The position numbers were made by a program, and so were the translations under genes. From the NCBI RefSeq assembly GCF_001590925.1, contig NZ_BCTU01000012.1:157564-221563 (forward strand): a stretch of DNA of 64,000 bases, written 5' to 3'. Below, in pieces: positions 20,147 to 28,634 of the stretch. Positions within the stretch are counted from its first letter, which is position 1; every line of letters begins with the position of its first letter. The notes beneath the pieces are model-generated. The model was given only the letters and a program-made list of their open reading frames with translations. It was not told the DNA's origin and searched no databases. The DNA is from Serratia plymuthica NBRC 102599. GTDB taxonomy: Bacteria > Pseudomonadota > Gammaproteobacteria > Enterobacterales > Enterobacteriaceae.

Positions 20147-21132
20147 GCCAGAATCAACCCTTATTGCAGGCGATTGACCTGAAGAAACACTATGCGGTCA
20201 AGAAGGGGATATTTGCCCCGGAACGGCTGGTCAAGGCGCTGGACGGCGTTTCCTTCACGCTGGAGCGCGGTAAAACGCTGGCGGTGGTGGGCGAATCAGG
20301 CTGCGGCAAGTCGACCCTTGGCCGCCTGCTGACGATGATCGAAGTGCCGACGGCCGGTGAACTTTACTATCAGGGGCAGGATCTGCTGAAACCGGACGTC
20401 ACCGCCGAGAAGCTGCGGCGCCAGAAGATCCAGATTGTGTTCCAGAATCCTTACGGATCGCTCAACCCGCGTAAAAAGGTCGGGCAGATCCTCGAGGAAC
20501 CCTTGCAGATCAACACCACGCTGACCAGCGCGGAGCGCCGTGAAAAGGCGCTGGAGATGATGGCGAAGGTCGGGCTGAAAACCGAGCATTACGATCGTTA
20601 TCCGCACATGTTTTCCGGCGGCCAGCGTCAGCGCATCGCCATCGCGCGTGGGCTGATGCTGAACCCGGACGTGGTGATCGCCGATGAACCCGTGTCTGCA
20701 CTCGATGTGTCGGTGCGTGCGCAGGTGCTGAACCTGATGATGGACCTGCAGCAGGATTTGGGGCTGTCTTATGTGTTCATCTCGCATGATTTGTCGGTGG
20801 TGGAGCACATTGCCGACGAGGTCATGGTGATGTATCTCGGGCGTTGCGTGGAGAAGGGCAGTAAAGACGCCATTTTCAACAATCCGCGCCATCCGTACAC
20901 CCAGGCGCTGCTGTCCGCCACGCCGCGGTTGAATCCGGATATGCGCCGCGAACGTATCAAGTTGACCGGCGAACTGCCCAGCCCGATGAACCCGCCGCCA
21001 GGCTGTGCATTCAATGCTCGCTGCCGTCGCGCCTTCGGGCCATGCACCCAGTTGCAACCGCAGCTTAAGCAATACGGCGACCAGATGGTGGCTTGTTTCG
21101 CGGTCGATCAGGATGAAAATCCTGCGGCATAA
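20143..21132 (+). CDS. dppF: Dipeptide ABC transporter ATPase DppF
   Basis: A 329-residue ATP-binding subunit that forms a heterodimer with DppD. Walker A GESGCGKS, signature FSGGQRQR and Walker [13 protein letters not shown] are all present, as is the C-terminal cysteine region ([14 protein letters not shown]). ATG 20143 overlaps the dppD stop (ATGA). It is the last gene of the operon; a strong terminator follows. Confidence 0.97.
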   Translation: MSQNQPLLQAIDLKKHYAVKKGIFAPERLVKALDGVSFTLERGKTLAVVGESGCGKSTLGRLLTMIEVPTAGELYYQGQDLLKPDVTAEKLRRQKIQIVFQNPYGSLNPRKKVGQILEEPLQINTTLTSAERREKALEMMAKVGLKTEHYDRYPHMFSGGQRQRIAIARGLMLNPDVVIADEPVSALDVSVRAQVLNLMMDLQQDLGLSYVFISHDLSVVEHIADEVMVMYLGRCVEKGSKDAIFNNPRHPYTQALLSATPRLNPDMRRERIKLTGELPSPMNPPPGCAFNARCRRAFGPCTQLQPQLKQYGDQMVACFAVDQDENPAA

Positions 21133-21159
21133 CTTTGTTATCGCTGATAATTAATGAAC

Positions 21160-21188
21160 ATGCCGGCATTTACGCCGGCATTTTTTTT
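21160..21188 (+). terminator. Terminator of the dpp operon
   Basis: ATGCCGGC pairs with GCCGGCAT around a six-base loop and runs into eight T residues. Confidence 0.93.
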
Positions 21189-21395
21189 CGGGAAATTCCC
21201 GGAGCCATTAACTTTATTTATTGAATAATTCTTTCTGATATATTCATAAATATTGGTTTTATTACCCTAATCCTAAAAAATATTACTTATATTCGGAGTG
21301 TCCTTTAAATCATGATATCCGTCATCGCACTGTAATAGCCCGACGTTTAATTACTGGCGGTTCAGCGCTGCAGTCATCCTTTATTCTGCAAGCCA

Positions 21396-21420
21396 TAAAA
21401 AAGCACGCCCGAAGGCGTGC
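21396..21420 (-). terminator. Terminator of bcsEFG
   Basis: Read on the minus strand, GCACGCC-TTCG-GGCGTGC is followed by six T residues. It lies about 30 bases after the bcsG stop. The 207 bases between this and the dpp terminator are AT-rich with no gene seen. Confidence 0.88.
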
Positions 21421-21451
21421 CTGAGAATTAACTGCGGGGTGGGCTGTACGC

Positions 21452-23104
21452 TTACTGCGGATAAGGTACCCAGTCGCCGCCGTTGAGGCGAATGTAAGGT
21501 TTACCCTGATATTGCATCACGATGGCGTTGTCATTCTCCGAGATAACCGGCGTTTGCGGCAGATTCTGAGTCAGCGCTTGCCAGTCTACGCTCGGCGCGG
21601 TGAAGGCTTTACCGTCGACCAGGCGGGACACCAGCTCTGAGAGCGCCAGATAGCTGCTCGGCGTTTTAACTTGCAGTGGGCCGCCCTGATGCGGCGCTTT
21701 CATGCCCACCAGTTTGATGCCGACCGGCGTATGGGTAATGTTCGGGCTTGGAATATCACGCAGGCCGGACATCTGCATTTTGTCACCGACCAACGCCGCG
21801 CCATGTTCCGGTACAATCACCACCATCACTTTGCGCCCGGATTTTTCCAGTTGTTCCAGGAAGGTATTCAACTGGTCAAACAGCTTTTGCGCCCGCGGCT
21901 GATAATCCGCGCTCTTGTTCGAGCCGACGAAACGGTTGCCGTCATGCAACGGAATGACGTTGAAGAAGGTGGCGCTGCGGGTATCTCCGGCCTTCTGCTG
22001 TTGATCCAGCCAGCGGGTGAGCAGTTCCAGATCGTTGTAAATTGGTTCGCCGTCGAAAGAGGCCAGCTCATTGCCGATACCGGCTTGCGACATCAGCGGC
22101 GCCTGCAGATCGCCCTGCTCGCGCAGCTCTTTGAGGAAATTGCCGAACACGCCCGAGTGGTCCAGCATCAGCTGTTCTTTAAAGCCAAGTTTGGCAAGAT
22201 TATCAAACAGATAGCATTGCTGATTCACCGGTTGATACAAATCGTGATGGGACGGTTGGCCGCAACTGGCGCGCAGCAGGCGGATCGCCGCCGGGCCACT
22301 GTAGGCCGTCGCCGAGTTGAAGTTGTCGAACATGATGTCCATCTTCGACCACAACGGGTGGTTCTGGAGCTTCGCTTCATCCATATCGGCCCAGGCCAGC
22401 GAACAGATATTGATTACCAGCAGATCAAACGGCTGAGCGTCGGCCGGCAGGGCGGCCGGGAAGGCGGTGGTGCGGGCTTTTTCCCGATCGTAAAACTGAT
22501 TCAGGTAGGCTGTCAGGTTAGCGCTGGTCGGCGGTGCGCTGTCGGTCGGGGCGTTGTCACCGCCTGCTGCGGCTGGCGCAGTCGTTGCCGGCGTGGTGGT
22601 GGCTGCGGTGGTGTTGGCGGGCAGCAGCGACACGGCCGGGCCGGCGATGGTCAGGACATTCAGCCACACCAGCGCCCCCACGGTGAAGACCGTGACGCGC
22701 ACCCACTGGGCCAGGAACAGGTAGGCAATCAGCATCACGAAGGCGGCGCCGATCATCTGCCAGTTGATAAAACGGGTCACCAGTTCCAGCAGGTATTGGG
22801 CGCTGAAGCCGGTCAACTGCGAGCCCTGGCTGAGAATGCTGTTAATACCCGGCAGCCAGGTGTCGTAATAGAACAGGGCGATGCCGACAGGAATGGCGAC
22901 GTAGTGCCGCCAGCGGTGCAGACGCATCGCCGGTATCGGCATCAGCAGGAACGCCATGAACACCAGGTTCGGCAGCGGGTGGAAATTCAGGTAGCCGAAC
23001 CACAGCAGGCCGAATTTGGCCAGGAAGTAGTAGTTCCAGCCGCCGAGTCCGCGCCAGTAGCGCCACAGGGAGTTATCGGTTTGGGTGTTGTTTTTTGGCT
23101 TCAT
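21452..23104 (-). CDS. bcsG: Cellulose phosphoethanolamine transferase BcsG
   Basis: A 550-residue inner-membrane enzyme that transfers phosphoethanolamine from phosphatidylethanolamine to glucose units of nascent cellulose. About five N-terminal helices (25-155) are followed by a low-complexity Thr/Ala/Pro linker (165-195) and a periplasmic alkaline-phosphatase-like domain. The likely nucleophile Ser is S280 in LLRASCGQPSHHDLYQ, equivalent to E. coli S278. It is the last gene of bcsEFG and overlaps bcsF by four bases. Its presence predicts phosphoethanolamine-modified rather than plain cellulose. Confidence 0.96.
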   Translation of the reverse strand: MKPKNNTQTDNSLWRYWRGLGGWNYYFLAKFGLLWFGYLNFHPLPNLVFMAFLLMPIPAMRLHRWRHYVAIPVGIALFYYDTWLPGINSILSQGSQLTGFSAQYLLELVTRFINWQMIGAAFVMLIAYLFLAQWVRVTVFTVGALVWLNVLTIAGPAVSLLPANTTAATTTPATTAPAAAGGDNAPTDSAPPTSANLTAYLNQFYDREKARTTAFPAALPADAQPFDLLVINICSLAWADMDEAKLQNHPLWSKMDIMFDNFNSATAYSGPAAIRLLRASCGQPSHHDLYQPVNQQCYLFDNLAKLGFKEQLMLDHSGVFGNFLKELREQGDLQAPLMSQAGIGNELASFDGEPIYNDLELLTRWLDQQQKAGDTRSATFFNVIPLHDGNRFVGSNKSADYQPRAQKLFDQLNTFLEQLEKSGRKVMVVIVPEHGAALVGDKMQMSGLRDIPSPNITHTPVGIKLVGMKAPHQGGPLQVKTPSSYLALSELVSRLVDGKAFTAPSVDWQALTQNLPQTPVISENDNAIVMQYQGKPYIRLNGGDWVPYPQ

Positions 23105-23304
23105 GGCTGTTTTTTACGCTTAATCTGAGATGAAGAACCTTCGCGCACCCATAACCCGGTGGGTTTTAAATAGCGCGGTGATAAAAACAGGTTTTGCCAA
23201 TATTGACGCCAGCGCGGGAAACGGCGATGAAAGAAGTACCCCAGCGGAATAAAAATGATCGCGCACAGCAGGATCAACTGCACGATATCGTTAAGGTTCA
23301 GCAT
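23101..23304 (-). CDS. bcsF: Cellulose biosynthesis small membrane protein BcsF
   Basis: A 67-residue protein with one N-terminal membrane helix (NDIVQLILLCAIIFIPLGYFF, residues 5-25) and a basic cytoplasmic tail with PRYLKPTG. BcsF in E. coli (63 residues) recruits BcsE to the membrane and helps BcsG. It overlaps bcsE by 14 bases and bcsG by 4, so translation of the three is coupled. Confidence 0.93.
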   Translation of the reverse strand: MLNLNDIVQLILLCAIIFIPLGYFFHRRFPRWRQYWQNLFLSPRYLKPTGLWVREGSSSQIKRKKQP

Positions 23305-24862
23305 GCTTGTTCTCCTGTGCGCCGGTAGTCAGCGTGAAGGCCACCGGTTGACGGCGCTCCTGCGGGCTGTCAGCCACGGCGGCGCTCTGGCGCGGCGCGG
23401 ATGGCTTGGTGGCCTGCGGCGCTAACGGAATATTGGCGCTGTGCGCCAGCCGTTTGATTTCTGAAGTAATATCCACATCCTGGTGCCACATTACCCGGTT
23501 GCTGAACGCCTCGTTCACCGGCAGGCGGAAGATAAATTTCAGCGCGGTGTCCAGATCGTTAATCCTGCAAGTGGAGAGAAACAGCACCAGCCGGCCTTGC
23601 ACCACGGTCATCACGTCACCGAAGCGGCGCAGATGACACAAGGTCATCGCCTGTTCGGCGCGCAGCCCCGGCGCAGGACGCAGTGCTACCATCACACCTT
23701 TGCCGTCTTCCGGCAGCAGCGTGTTTTCCATCAGCGAAATGACCGCCTGGCTGAAGTCGTCCGGGCGCATATAGCCTTTCAATTGCAGCGGTCGCAAGCC
23801 GTGCAGCAGGGTGTCGATATCCGCCGGAACATGGCGTGAGAAGCGTTGCCCCTGGATGCCTTCCAGCATGGTCAGAAAACGCGACAGCGGCGCAACGTGC
23901 GGCACCGTCAGGTTGGCACCGCAGGCCAGCAGCAGGCGTTCATCGCTGTAGCGCAGGCTGGCGCTCATCTCGCGCACCACGATCTTCAGCCCGTTGCCGC
24001 GGTGGCGGCGCAGGCTGTGAATTTGATGGGCCAGCACATCGATCTCATCGCTTTGGTACAGCGCAAATATCAGCGTCGCCGAGAGCGTCAGCATGCCGTG
24101 CTGAGCCAGTTGCTCATTGCTTTCCAACAGTTGCCAGTGGGCCGATAGCGGCGGTGCGCCCTCAAGAATGCTTTGCTGGGCCAGGTAGAGACCTTCGTCG
24201 CTGCGTATCGAGGTGGGCGAGGCTTGGTTGTTGTCATCGTCACCCTGCCAGCCGTTTTCACCGACATACAGCGTTAGCAACTGGTTGGCGTTGATGCCGT
24301 TTCCCGTGCACCACCAGTTAACCAGATACTGCGCGCTGTCTTGCTGCCATTGCAAACTGGACAGGCCGTTAAGAATGCGGTGCTGGGGGCTGAGCTGCCC
24401 TTTGAGTTTATTCACGCCGCTGCCATGGCTGAGGATCAACAGGGTACACCCTTGCCGCCGCAGCCAGTTGCCGGTGTTGCGGGCCCAATCGCGTAACTCT
24501 TCGGTGGTGAAGGTTTGCCACAGGCTTGCGTGGGCCAGCAGGATTAATAAGCGGTTTTGCGGTTTTAAGGCGCGCATCAGGTCATCGCAGAAATGCGTTA
24601 GCGCCGCTTTTTTTTCCGGTAACTGGTACAGCGGAATTTTTTTCAGCGCGGGGGAGGCCAGCTCCGCCAGCAGTTTGTCGGGTTTTTCTCCACTGCAGAT
24701 CAGCGCGACCTGGCTGGTTGCGGCCTGGGCAGCCAGGGTTTGTTGGCAGAGCAGAGTGGCATCAGTTTGACGGTCGACATTCACCCAATAGAGCCCGGGG
24801 GACTGCATCACTGACAGTTCTTCCCAAATCTGCCGAATACCTAATGAGAAAGATTGCGCCAT
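23291..24862 (-). CDS. bcsE: c-di-GMP-binding cellulose regulator BcsE
   Basis: A 523-residue cytoplasmic protein, the same length as E. coli BcsE. The GIL domain carries the RxGD c-di-GMP site (R413-F-G-D416 in HLRRFGDVMT), with NDLDTALKFIFRLP after it. The segments ILEGAPPLSAHWQLL and RHRGNGLKIVVREMSASLRYSDERLLLACGANLTVP are well conserved. BcsE raises cellulose output by binding c-di-GMP and the BcsRQ complex. The start is taken as ATG 24862; a TTG at 24904 in the same frame has no support. The start faces bcsR across 198 bases of shared promoter DNA. Confidence 0.94.
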   Translation of the reverse strand: MAQSFSLGIRQIWEELSVMQSPGLYWVNVDRQTDATLLCQQTLAAQAATSQVALICSGEKPDKLLAELASPALKKIPLYQLPEKKAALTHFCDDLMRALKPQNRLLILLAHASLWQTFTTEELRDWARNTGNWLRRQGCTLLILSHGSGVNKLKGQLSPQHRILNGLSSLQWQQDSAQYLVNWWCTGNGINANQLLTLYVGENGWQGDDDNNQASPTSIRSDEGLYLAQQSILEGAPPLSAHWQLLESNEQLAQHGMLTLSATLIFALYQSDEIDVLAHQIHSLRRHRGNGLKIVVREMSASLRYSDERLLLACGANLTVPHVAPLSRFLTMLEGIQGQRFSRHVPADIDTLLHGLRPLQLKGYMRPDDFSQAVISLMENTLLPEDGKGVMVALRPAPGLRAEQAMTLCHLRRFGDVMTVVQGRLVLFLSTCRINDLDTALKFIFRLPVNEAFSNRVMWHQDVDITSEIKRLAHSANIPLAPQATKPSAPRQSAAVADSPQERRQPVAFTLTTGAQENKHAEP

Positions 24863-25060
24863 AGGATATTTTTCTACTTTCGTTGAAAGTGTCGTTGCGG
24901 CCAACTGAGTAATGCTAGTCAGTCATCGTATCATTGGGATCAATAATAACAAATCTGACAATCTGTGTAATAATATCTGTTAGGAATCATCTTATTGGCC
25001 ATGTCTTTTTTTTACGTTGCTATAGTTAATTAACATTAGCCTATTTTTAAAGGCGGCAGA

Positions 25061-25252
25061 ATGAATAATCAATTAACGCGCTTTCAAACCGTGGCACCGT
25101 CGGAAACTCAGGATGATCTGCTGGCCCTTAGCGAGGCATTTTCTCTGCCGACATTAAGTTATGTCGATATTTCGCGTCAGGAACGATTAACTCAGATGAT
25201 GACGCGCTGGCCGCTGCTGGCCGAATTGGCGCAGATAACGGGGAGTCGCTAG
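25061..25252 (+). CDS. bcsR: Cellulose biosynthesis protein BcsR
   Basis: A 63-residue cytoplasmic protein, first gene of bcsRQABZC. The conserved segment DDLLALSEAFSLPTLSYVDISRQE fits BcsR (YhjR), which pairs with BcsQ into a membrane-targeted regulatory complex. The ribosome site AGGCGG is 6 bases before ATG 25061. bcsQ starts 3 bases after its stop. Confidence 0.92.
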   Translation: MNNQLTRFQTVAPSETQDDLLALSEAFSLPTLSYVDISRQERLTQMMTRWPLLAELAQITGSR

Positions 25253-25255
25253 TTT

Positions 25256-25978
25256 ATGCCAGTGATTGCTCTGCAGGGTCTGCGAGGCGGAATGGGCACG
25301 ACGTCAGTGACGGCGGCACTCGCCTGGGCATTACAACAGTTGGGTGAATCGGTGCTGGCGATTGATTTCGCGCCGGATAATCTATTACGCCTGCATTTTA
25401 ATATGCCGTTTGGGCTGGCGCGCGGCTGGGCCCGTGCTGAGCAAGACGGCGGCGACTGGCAGCAGGGCGCGATGCGCTATTGCGAAAAGCTCGATTTTCT
25501 TCCTTTTGGCCGGCTAACGGCCACGGAACGACTGAATCTGCAATCCCCCGCCCACTGGCAAGATAGGCTGGCGCAGTTGGCCGCCGGCGGTCAATATCAC
25601 TGGATCCTGCTCGACGTGCCGGCGGACGACAGCGTACTGGCGCGTCAGGCGTTGGCGCTGGCAGACAGCATCTTCATGCTGATCGCCCCGGACGCCAACT
25701 GCCAAATCCGCCTGCATCAACAGGCGTTGCCGGAAGGCTGCCGCTTTCTGATTAACCAATATTTCGCTGCCAGCCAGTTGCAGCAGGATTTGCATCAGTT
25801 GTGGTTGCAAACGCTGGGCGGCCTGTTGCCGGTGGCTATCCACCGCGATGAGGCGATGGCCGAGGCAATGGCGGTGAAGCAGCCGTTGGGCGAGTACCGC
25901 CCGGAAAGTCTGGCTGCCGATGAGGTGCTGACGCTGGCCAACTGGTGTCTGATCAATCTCAAGGATGCGGCACCATGA
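25256..25978 (+). CDS. bcsQ: MinD/ParA-type ATPase BcsQ
   Basis: A 240-residue SIMIBI-class ATPase needed for cellulose secretion and for polar placement of the synthase. The deviant Walker A is LRGGMGTTSVTAALAWALQQ, as in BcsQ of E. coli; a further conserved motif is HWILLDVPADDS. The C-terminus (IHRDEAMAEAMAVKQPLGEY) is typical of the family. The start is ATG 25256, three bases after the bcsR stop (25252). The stop overlaps the bcsA start. Confidence 0.95.
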   Translation: MPVIALQGLRGGMGTTSVTAALAWALQQLGESVLAIDFAPDNLLRLHFNMPFGLARGWARAEQDGGDWQQGAMRYCEKLDFLPFGRLTATERLNLQSPAHWQDRLAQLAAGGQYHWILLDVPADDSVLARQALALADSIFMLIAPDANCQIRLHQQALPEGCRFLINQYFAASQLQQDLHQLWLQTLGGLLPVAIHRDEAMAEAMAVKQPLGEYRPESLAADEVLTLANWCLINLKDAAP

Positions 25979-28578
25979 GCCGGGTGATGAGTCTGTTGCT
26001 GGTGCCGCCGGTCCATCAGGCGGTGCAGACGCGCTATCGAACCTACCGCCGTAACGGATCCTCGGCCTTTAGCGCTTTCCTTGCCACGCTGCTGGTGGCG
26101 TTGGGCTGGATTTTCCTGCGTTTTGAATCCCCGGACTGGCAGCGGGTGCGCGCCAGCCGCGCCTATTGGTTCCCGCATTTATCCTTCAGCCGCCCGCGCC
26201 CTGCGGATGGGCTGCGTTATCTGTTGCAGGGGCTTTGGCTGTTGCTGTTTCGTACCGGCCGCGCGCCGATGGGCCGTCATTATTTCGCCGGTTGGCACCG
26301 TCTGCAACTGCGTTACGCCAACTGGTTGCAAAGGCTCCCGCACCGATTGCAGAGCGCCGGGGTGGAACAGCGTTCGGTGGAACGCCTGAGCCAGATGAGC
26401 CGGCGCATGCGCCGCGTGCTGTTTATTATTGTCGGCGTGCTGGCGGCGATCCTCGCCATGCTGTGCATTTCGCAACCCTTCGATTTGCAGGCGCAGTTTG
26501 TGTTTGTGGTGCTGCTGTGGGGCATTGCGATGGTGGTGCGCCGGGTACCGGGCCGTTTGCCGGGGCTGATGCTGATCGTACTGTCGCTGACTGTTTCCTG
26601 CCGCTACCTTTGGTGGCGCTACACCGCCACGCTGAACTGGGACGATCCGCTCAGCCTGACCTGTGGCCTGCTGCTGCTGGCGGCGGAAACCTATGCCTGG
26701 GTGGTGTTGGTTCTGGGCTATTTCCAGACCGTCTGGCCGCTTAACCGCCAGCCGGTGCCGCTGCCTGCCGACAGCGCGACCTGGCCGACGATCGATCTTA
26801 TGGTGCCGACCTACAACGAAGATCTTGGGGTGGTGAAACCGACTATCTACGCCGCGCTGGGTATTGATTGGCCGAAAGAGAAGGTCAATATTTACCTCCT
26901 CGATGACGGCAACCGACCGGAATTCAAAGCCTTCGCCGAAGAGGTGGGGGTGAAATATATCGCCCGGCCGACCCATGAGCATGCCAAGGCCGGTAACATC
27001 AACAACGCACTGAAGCAGGCCACCGGCGAGTTTGTGGCGATCTTCGACTGCGACCACGTACCGACCCGCTCCTTCCTGCAATTGACCATGGGCTGGTTCT
27101 TCAAAGACAAGAAGCTGGCGATGTTGCAGACCCCACATCACTTCTTTTCGCCGGATCCGTTTGAGCGCAACCTCGGGCGTTTCCGCCAGACCCCGAACGA
27201 AGGCACGCTGTTCTACGGCCTGGTGCAGGACGGCAACGATATGTGGGACGCGACCTTCTTCTGCGGCTCTTGCGCCATCCTGCGCCGCAGCGCGCTGGAT
27301 GAGATAGGCGGCATCGCGGTGGAAACCGTCACCGAAGATGCCCATACCTCGTTGCGTTTGCATCGTCGCGGGCACACCTCGGCCTATATCCGTATTCCAC
27401 AGGCCGCCGGGCTGGCGACCGAAAGCCTGTCGGCGCACATTGGCCAGCGCATTCGTTGGGCGCGCGGCATGGTGCAGATTTTCCGGCTGGATAACCCGCT
27501 GTTCGGCAAGGGGCTGAAACTGGCGCAGCGGCTGTGTTACGCCAACGCCATGTTGCACTTCTTGTCCGGTATTCCGCGGCTGATTTTCCTCACCGCGCCT
27601 TTGGCGTTCCTGCTGCTGCACGCCTATATCATTTTCGCCCCTGCGCTGGCGATCGCGCTCTATGTGTTGCCGCATATGATCCATGCCAGCCTGACCAACT
27701 CGCGCATCCAGGGTAAATACCGTCACTCTTTCTGGAGCGAGATCTACGAGACCGTGCTGGCCTGGTATATCGCCCGCCCTACCACGGTGGCGCTGTTCAA
27801 TCCGCACAAGGGTAAATTCAACGTGACCGCCAAAGGCGGGCTGGTGGAAGAGGAACATGTCGATTGGGTGATTACCCGCCCTTACATGTTCCTGGTGGTG
27901 CTCAATCTGGCCGGCCTGATCTTCGGCGCCTGGCGGATGGCCTACGGCCCGACGGACGAAGTCATGACAGTGATCGTCAGCCTGGTGTGGGTGCTGTACA
28001 ACATGACGATTCTCGGCGGCGCGGTGGCGGTGGCGGTAGAGGCCAAGCAGGTGCGCCAGGCGCACCGCGTGGAGATTGCCATGCCGGCCGCGATAGCCCG
28101 GGCCGATGGTCACCTGTTTCCTTGCACGCTGCGCGACTATTCCGACGGCGGGGTAGGGATTGAAATGCGCGTGTCGGATGCGCTGAAAGACGGCGACAAG
28201 GCATCGCTGCTGCTAAAACGTGGCCAGCAGGAATACAGCTTCCCGTGCGTGGTCACGCGCGCCTTCGGCAGTAAGGTGGGGATCCGCATGGTCGATCTCA
28301 CCACCCGTGAACATATTGATTTTATTCAGTGCACCTTTGCCCGCGCCGATACCTGGGCGCTGTGGCAGGACGGGTTCCCTGAAGATAAACCGATCGAAAG
28401 CCTGCGCGACGTTCTGGCGCTGGGCTTCCGGGGTTACCTGCGCATGGCGGACTATGCGCCGCCGATGGTGCGCAGCCTGCTGGTCGGATTCACGACGATG
28501 ATTGCGTGGATAGCGTCATTCATCCCGCACGGTGTTGGCAGGAACCCGGCTTTCAGCCAAAAAGAGACAGTGGTATAG
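25975..28578 (+). CDS. bcsA: Cellulose synthase catalytic subunit BcsA
   Basis: An 867-residue inner-membrane GT2 enzyme that polymerises UDP-glucose into beta-1,4-glucan and threads it through the membrane. Catalytic landmarks are DDG (310-312), DCD (358-360), TED (453-455) and QRIRW (491-495), with helices before and after the catalytic domain. The C-terminal PilZ domain (about 690-790) has the RQAHR arginine motif and DYSDGGVGI, so it should be activated by c-di-GMP. The start ATG 25975 overlaps the bcsQ stop by four bases; the N-terminus MSRVMSLLLVPPV matches E. coli BcsA. The C-terminal tail is slightly shorter than in E. coli (872 residues). Confidence 0.98.
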   Translation: MSRVMSLLLVPPVHQAVQTRYRTYRRNGSSAFSAFLATLLVALGWIFLRFESPDWQRVRASRAYWFPHLSFSRPRPADGLRYLLQGLWLLLFRTGRAPMGRHYFAGWHRLQLRYANWLQRLPHRLQSAGVEQRSVERLSQMSRRMRRVLFIIVGVLAAILAMLCISQPFDLQAQFVFVVLLWGIAMVVRRVPGRLPGLMLIVLSLTVSCRYLWWRYTATLNWDDPLSLTCGLLLLAAETYAWVVLVLGYFQTVWPLNRQPVPLPADSATWPTIDLMVPTYNEDLGVVKPTIYAALGIDWPKEKVNIYLLDDGNRPEFKAFAEEVGVKYIARPTHEHAKAGNINNALKQATGEFVAIFDCDHVPTRSFLQLTMGWFFKDKKLAMLQTPHHFFSPDPFERNLGRFRQTPNEGTLFYGLVQDGNDMWDATFFCGSCAILRRSALDEIGGIAVETVTEDAHTSLRLHRRGHTSAYIRIPQAAGLATESLSAHIGQRIRWARGMVQIFRLDNPLFGKGLKLAQRLCYANAMLHFLSGIPRLIFLTAPLAFLLLHAYIIFAPALAIALYVLPHMIHASLTNSRIQGKYRHSFWSEIYETVLAWYIARPTTVALFNPHKGKFNVTAKGGLVEEEHVDWVITRPYMFLVVLNLAGLIFGAWRMAYGPTDEVMTVIVSLVWVLYNMTILGGAVAVAVEAKQVRQAHRVEIAMPAAIARADGHLFPCTLRDYSDGGVGIEMRVSDALKDGDKASLLLKRGQQEYSFPCVVTRAFGSKVGIRMVDLTTREHIDFIQCTFARADTWALWQDGFPEDKPIESLRDVLALGFRGYLRMADYAPPMVRSLLVGFTTMIAWIASFIPHGVGRNPAFSQKETVV

Positions 28579-28634
28579 GCAAACCGCCCCGTTCACTTGC
28601 CTGGCTCCCAGGCTCTAACATTGATGATGATACG

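Noticed and set aside
24863..24904. A TTG start adding 14 residues to BcsE
   Set aside because: No ribosome site; the ATG at 24862 gives exactly the E. coli length.
26179..28113. A 644-codon antisense frame in bcsA
   Set aside because: His/Gln/Arg-rich translation without domains; shadow of bcsA.
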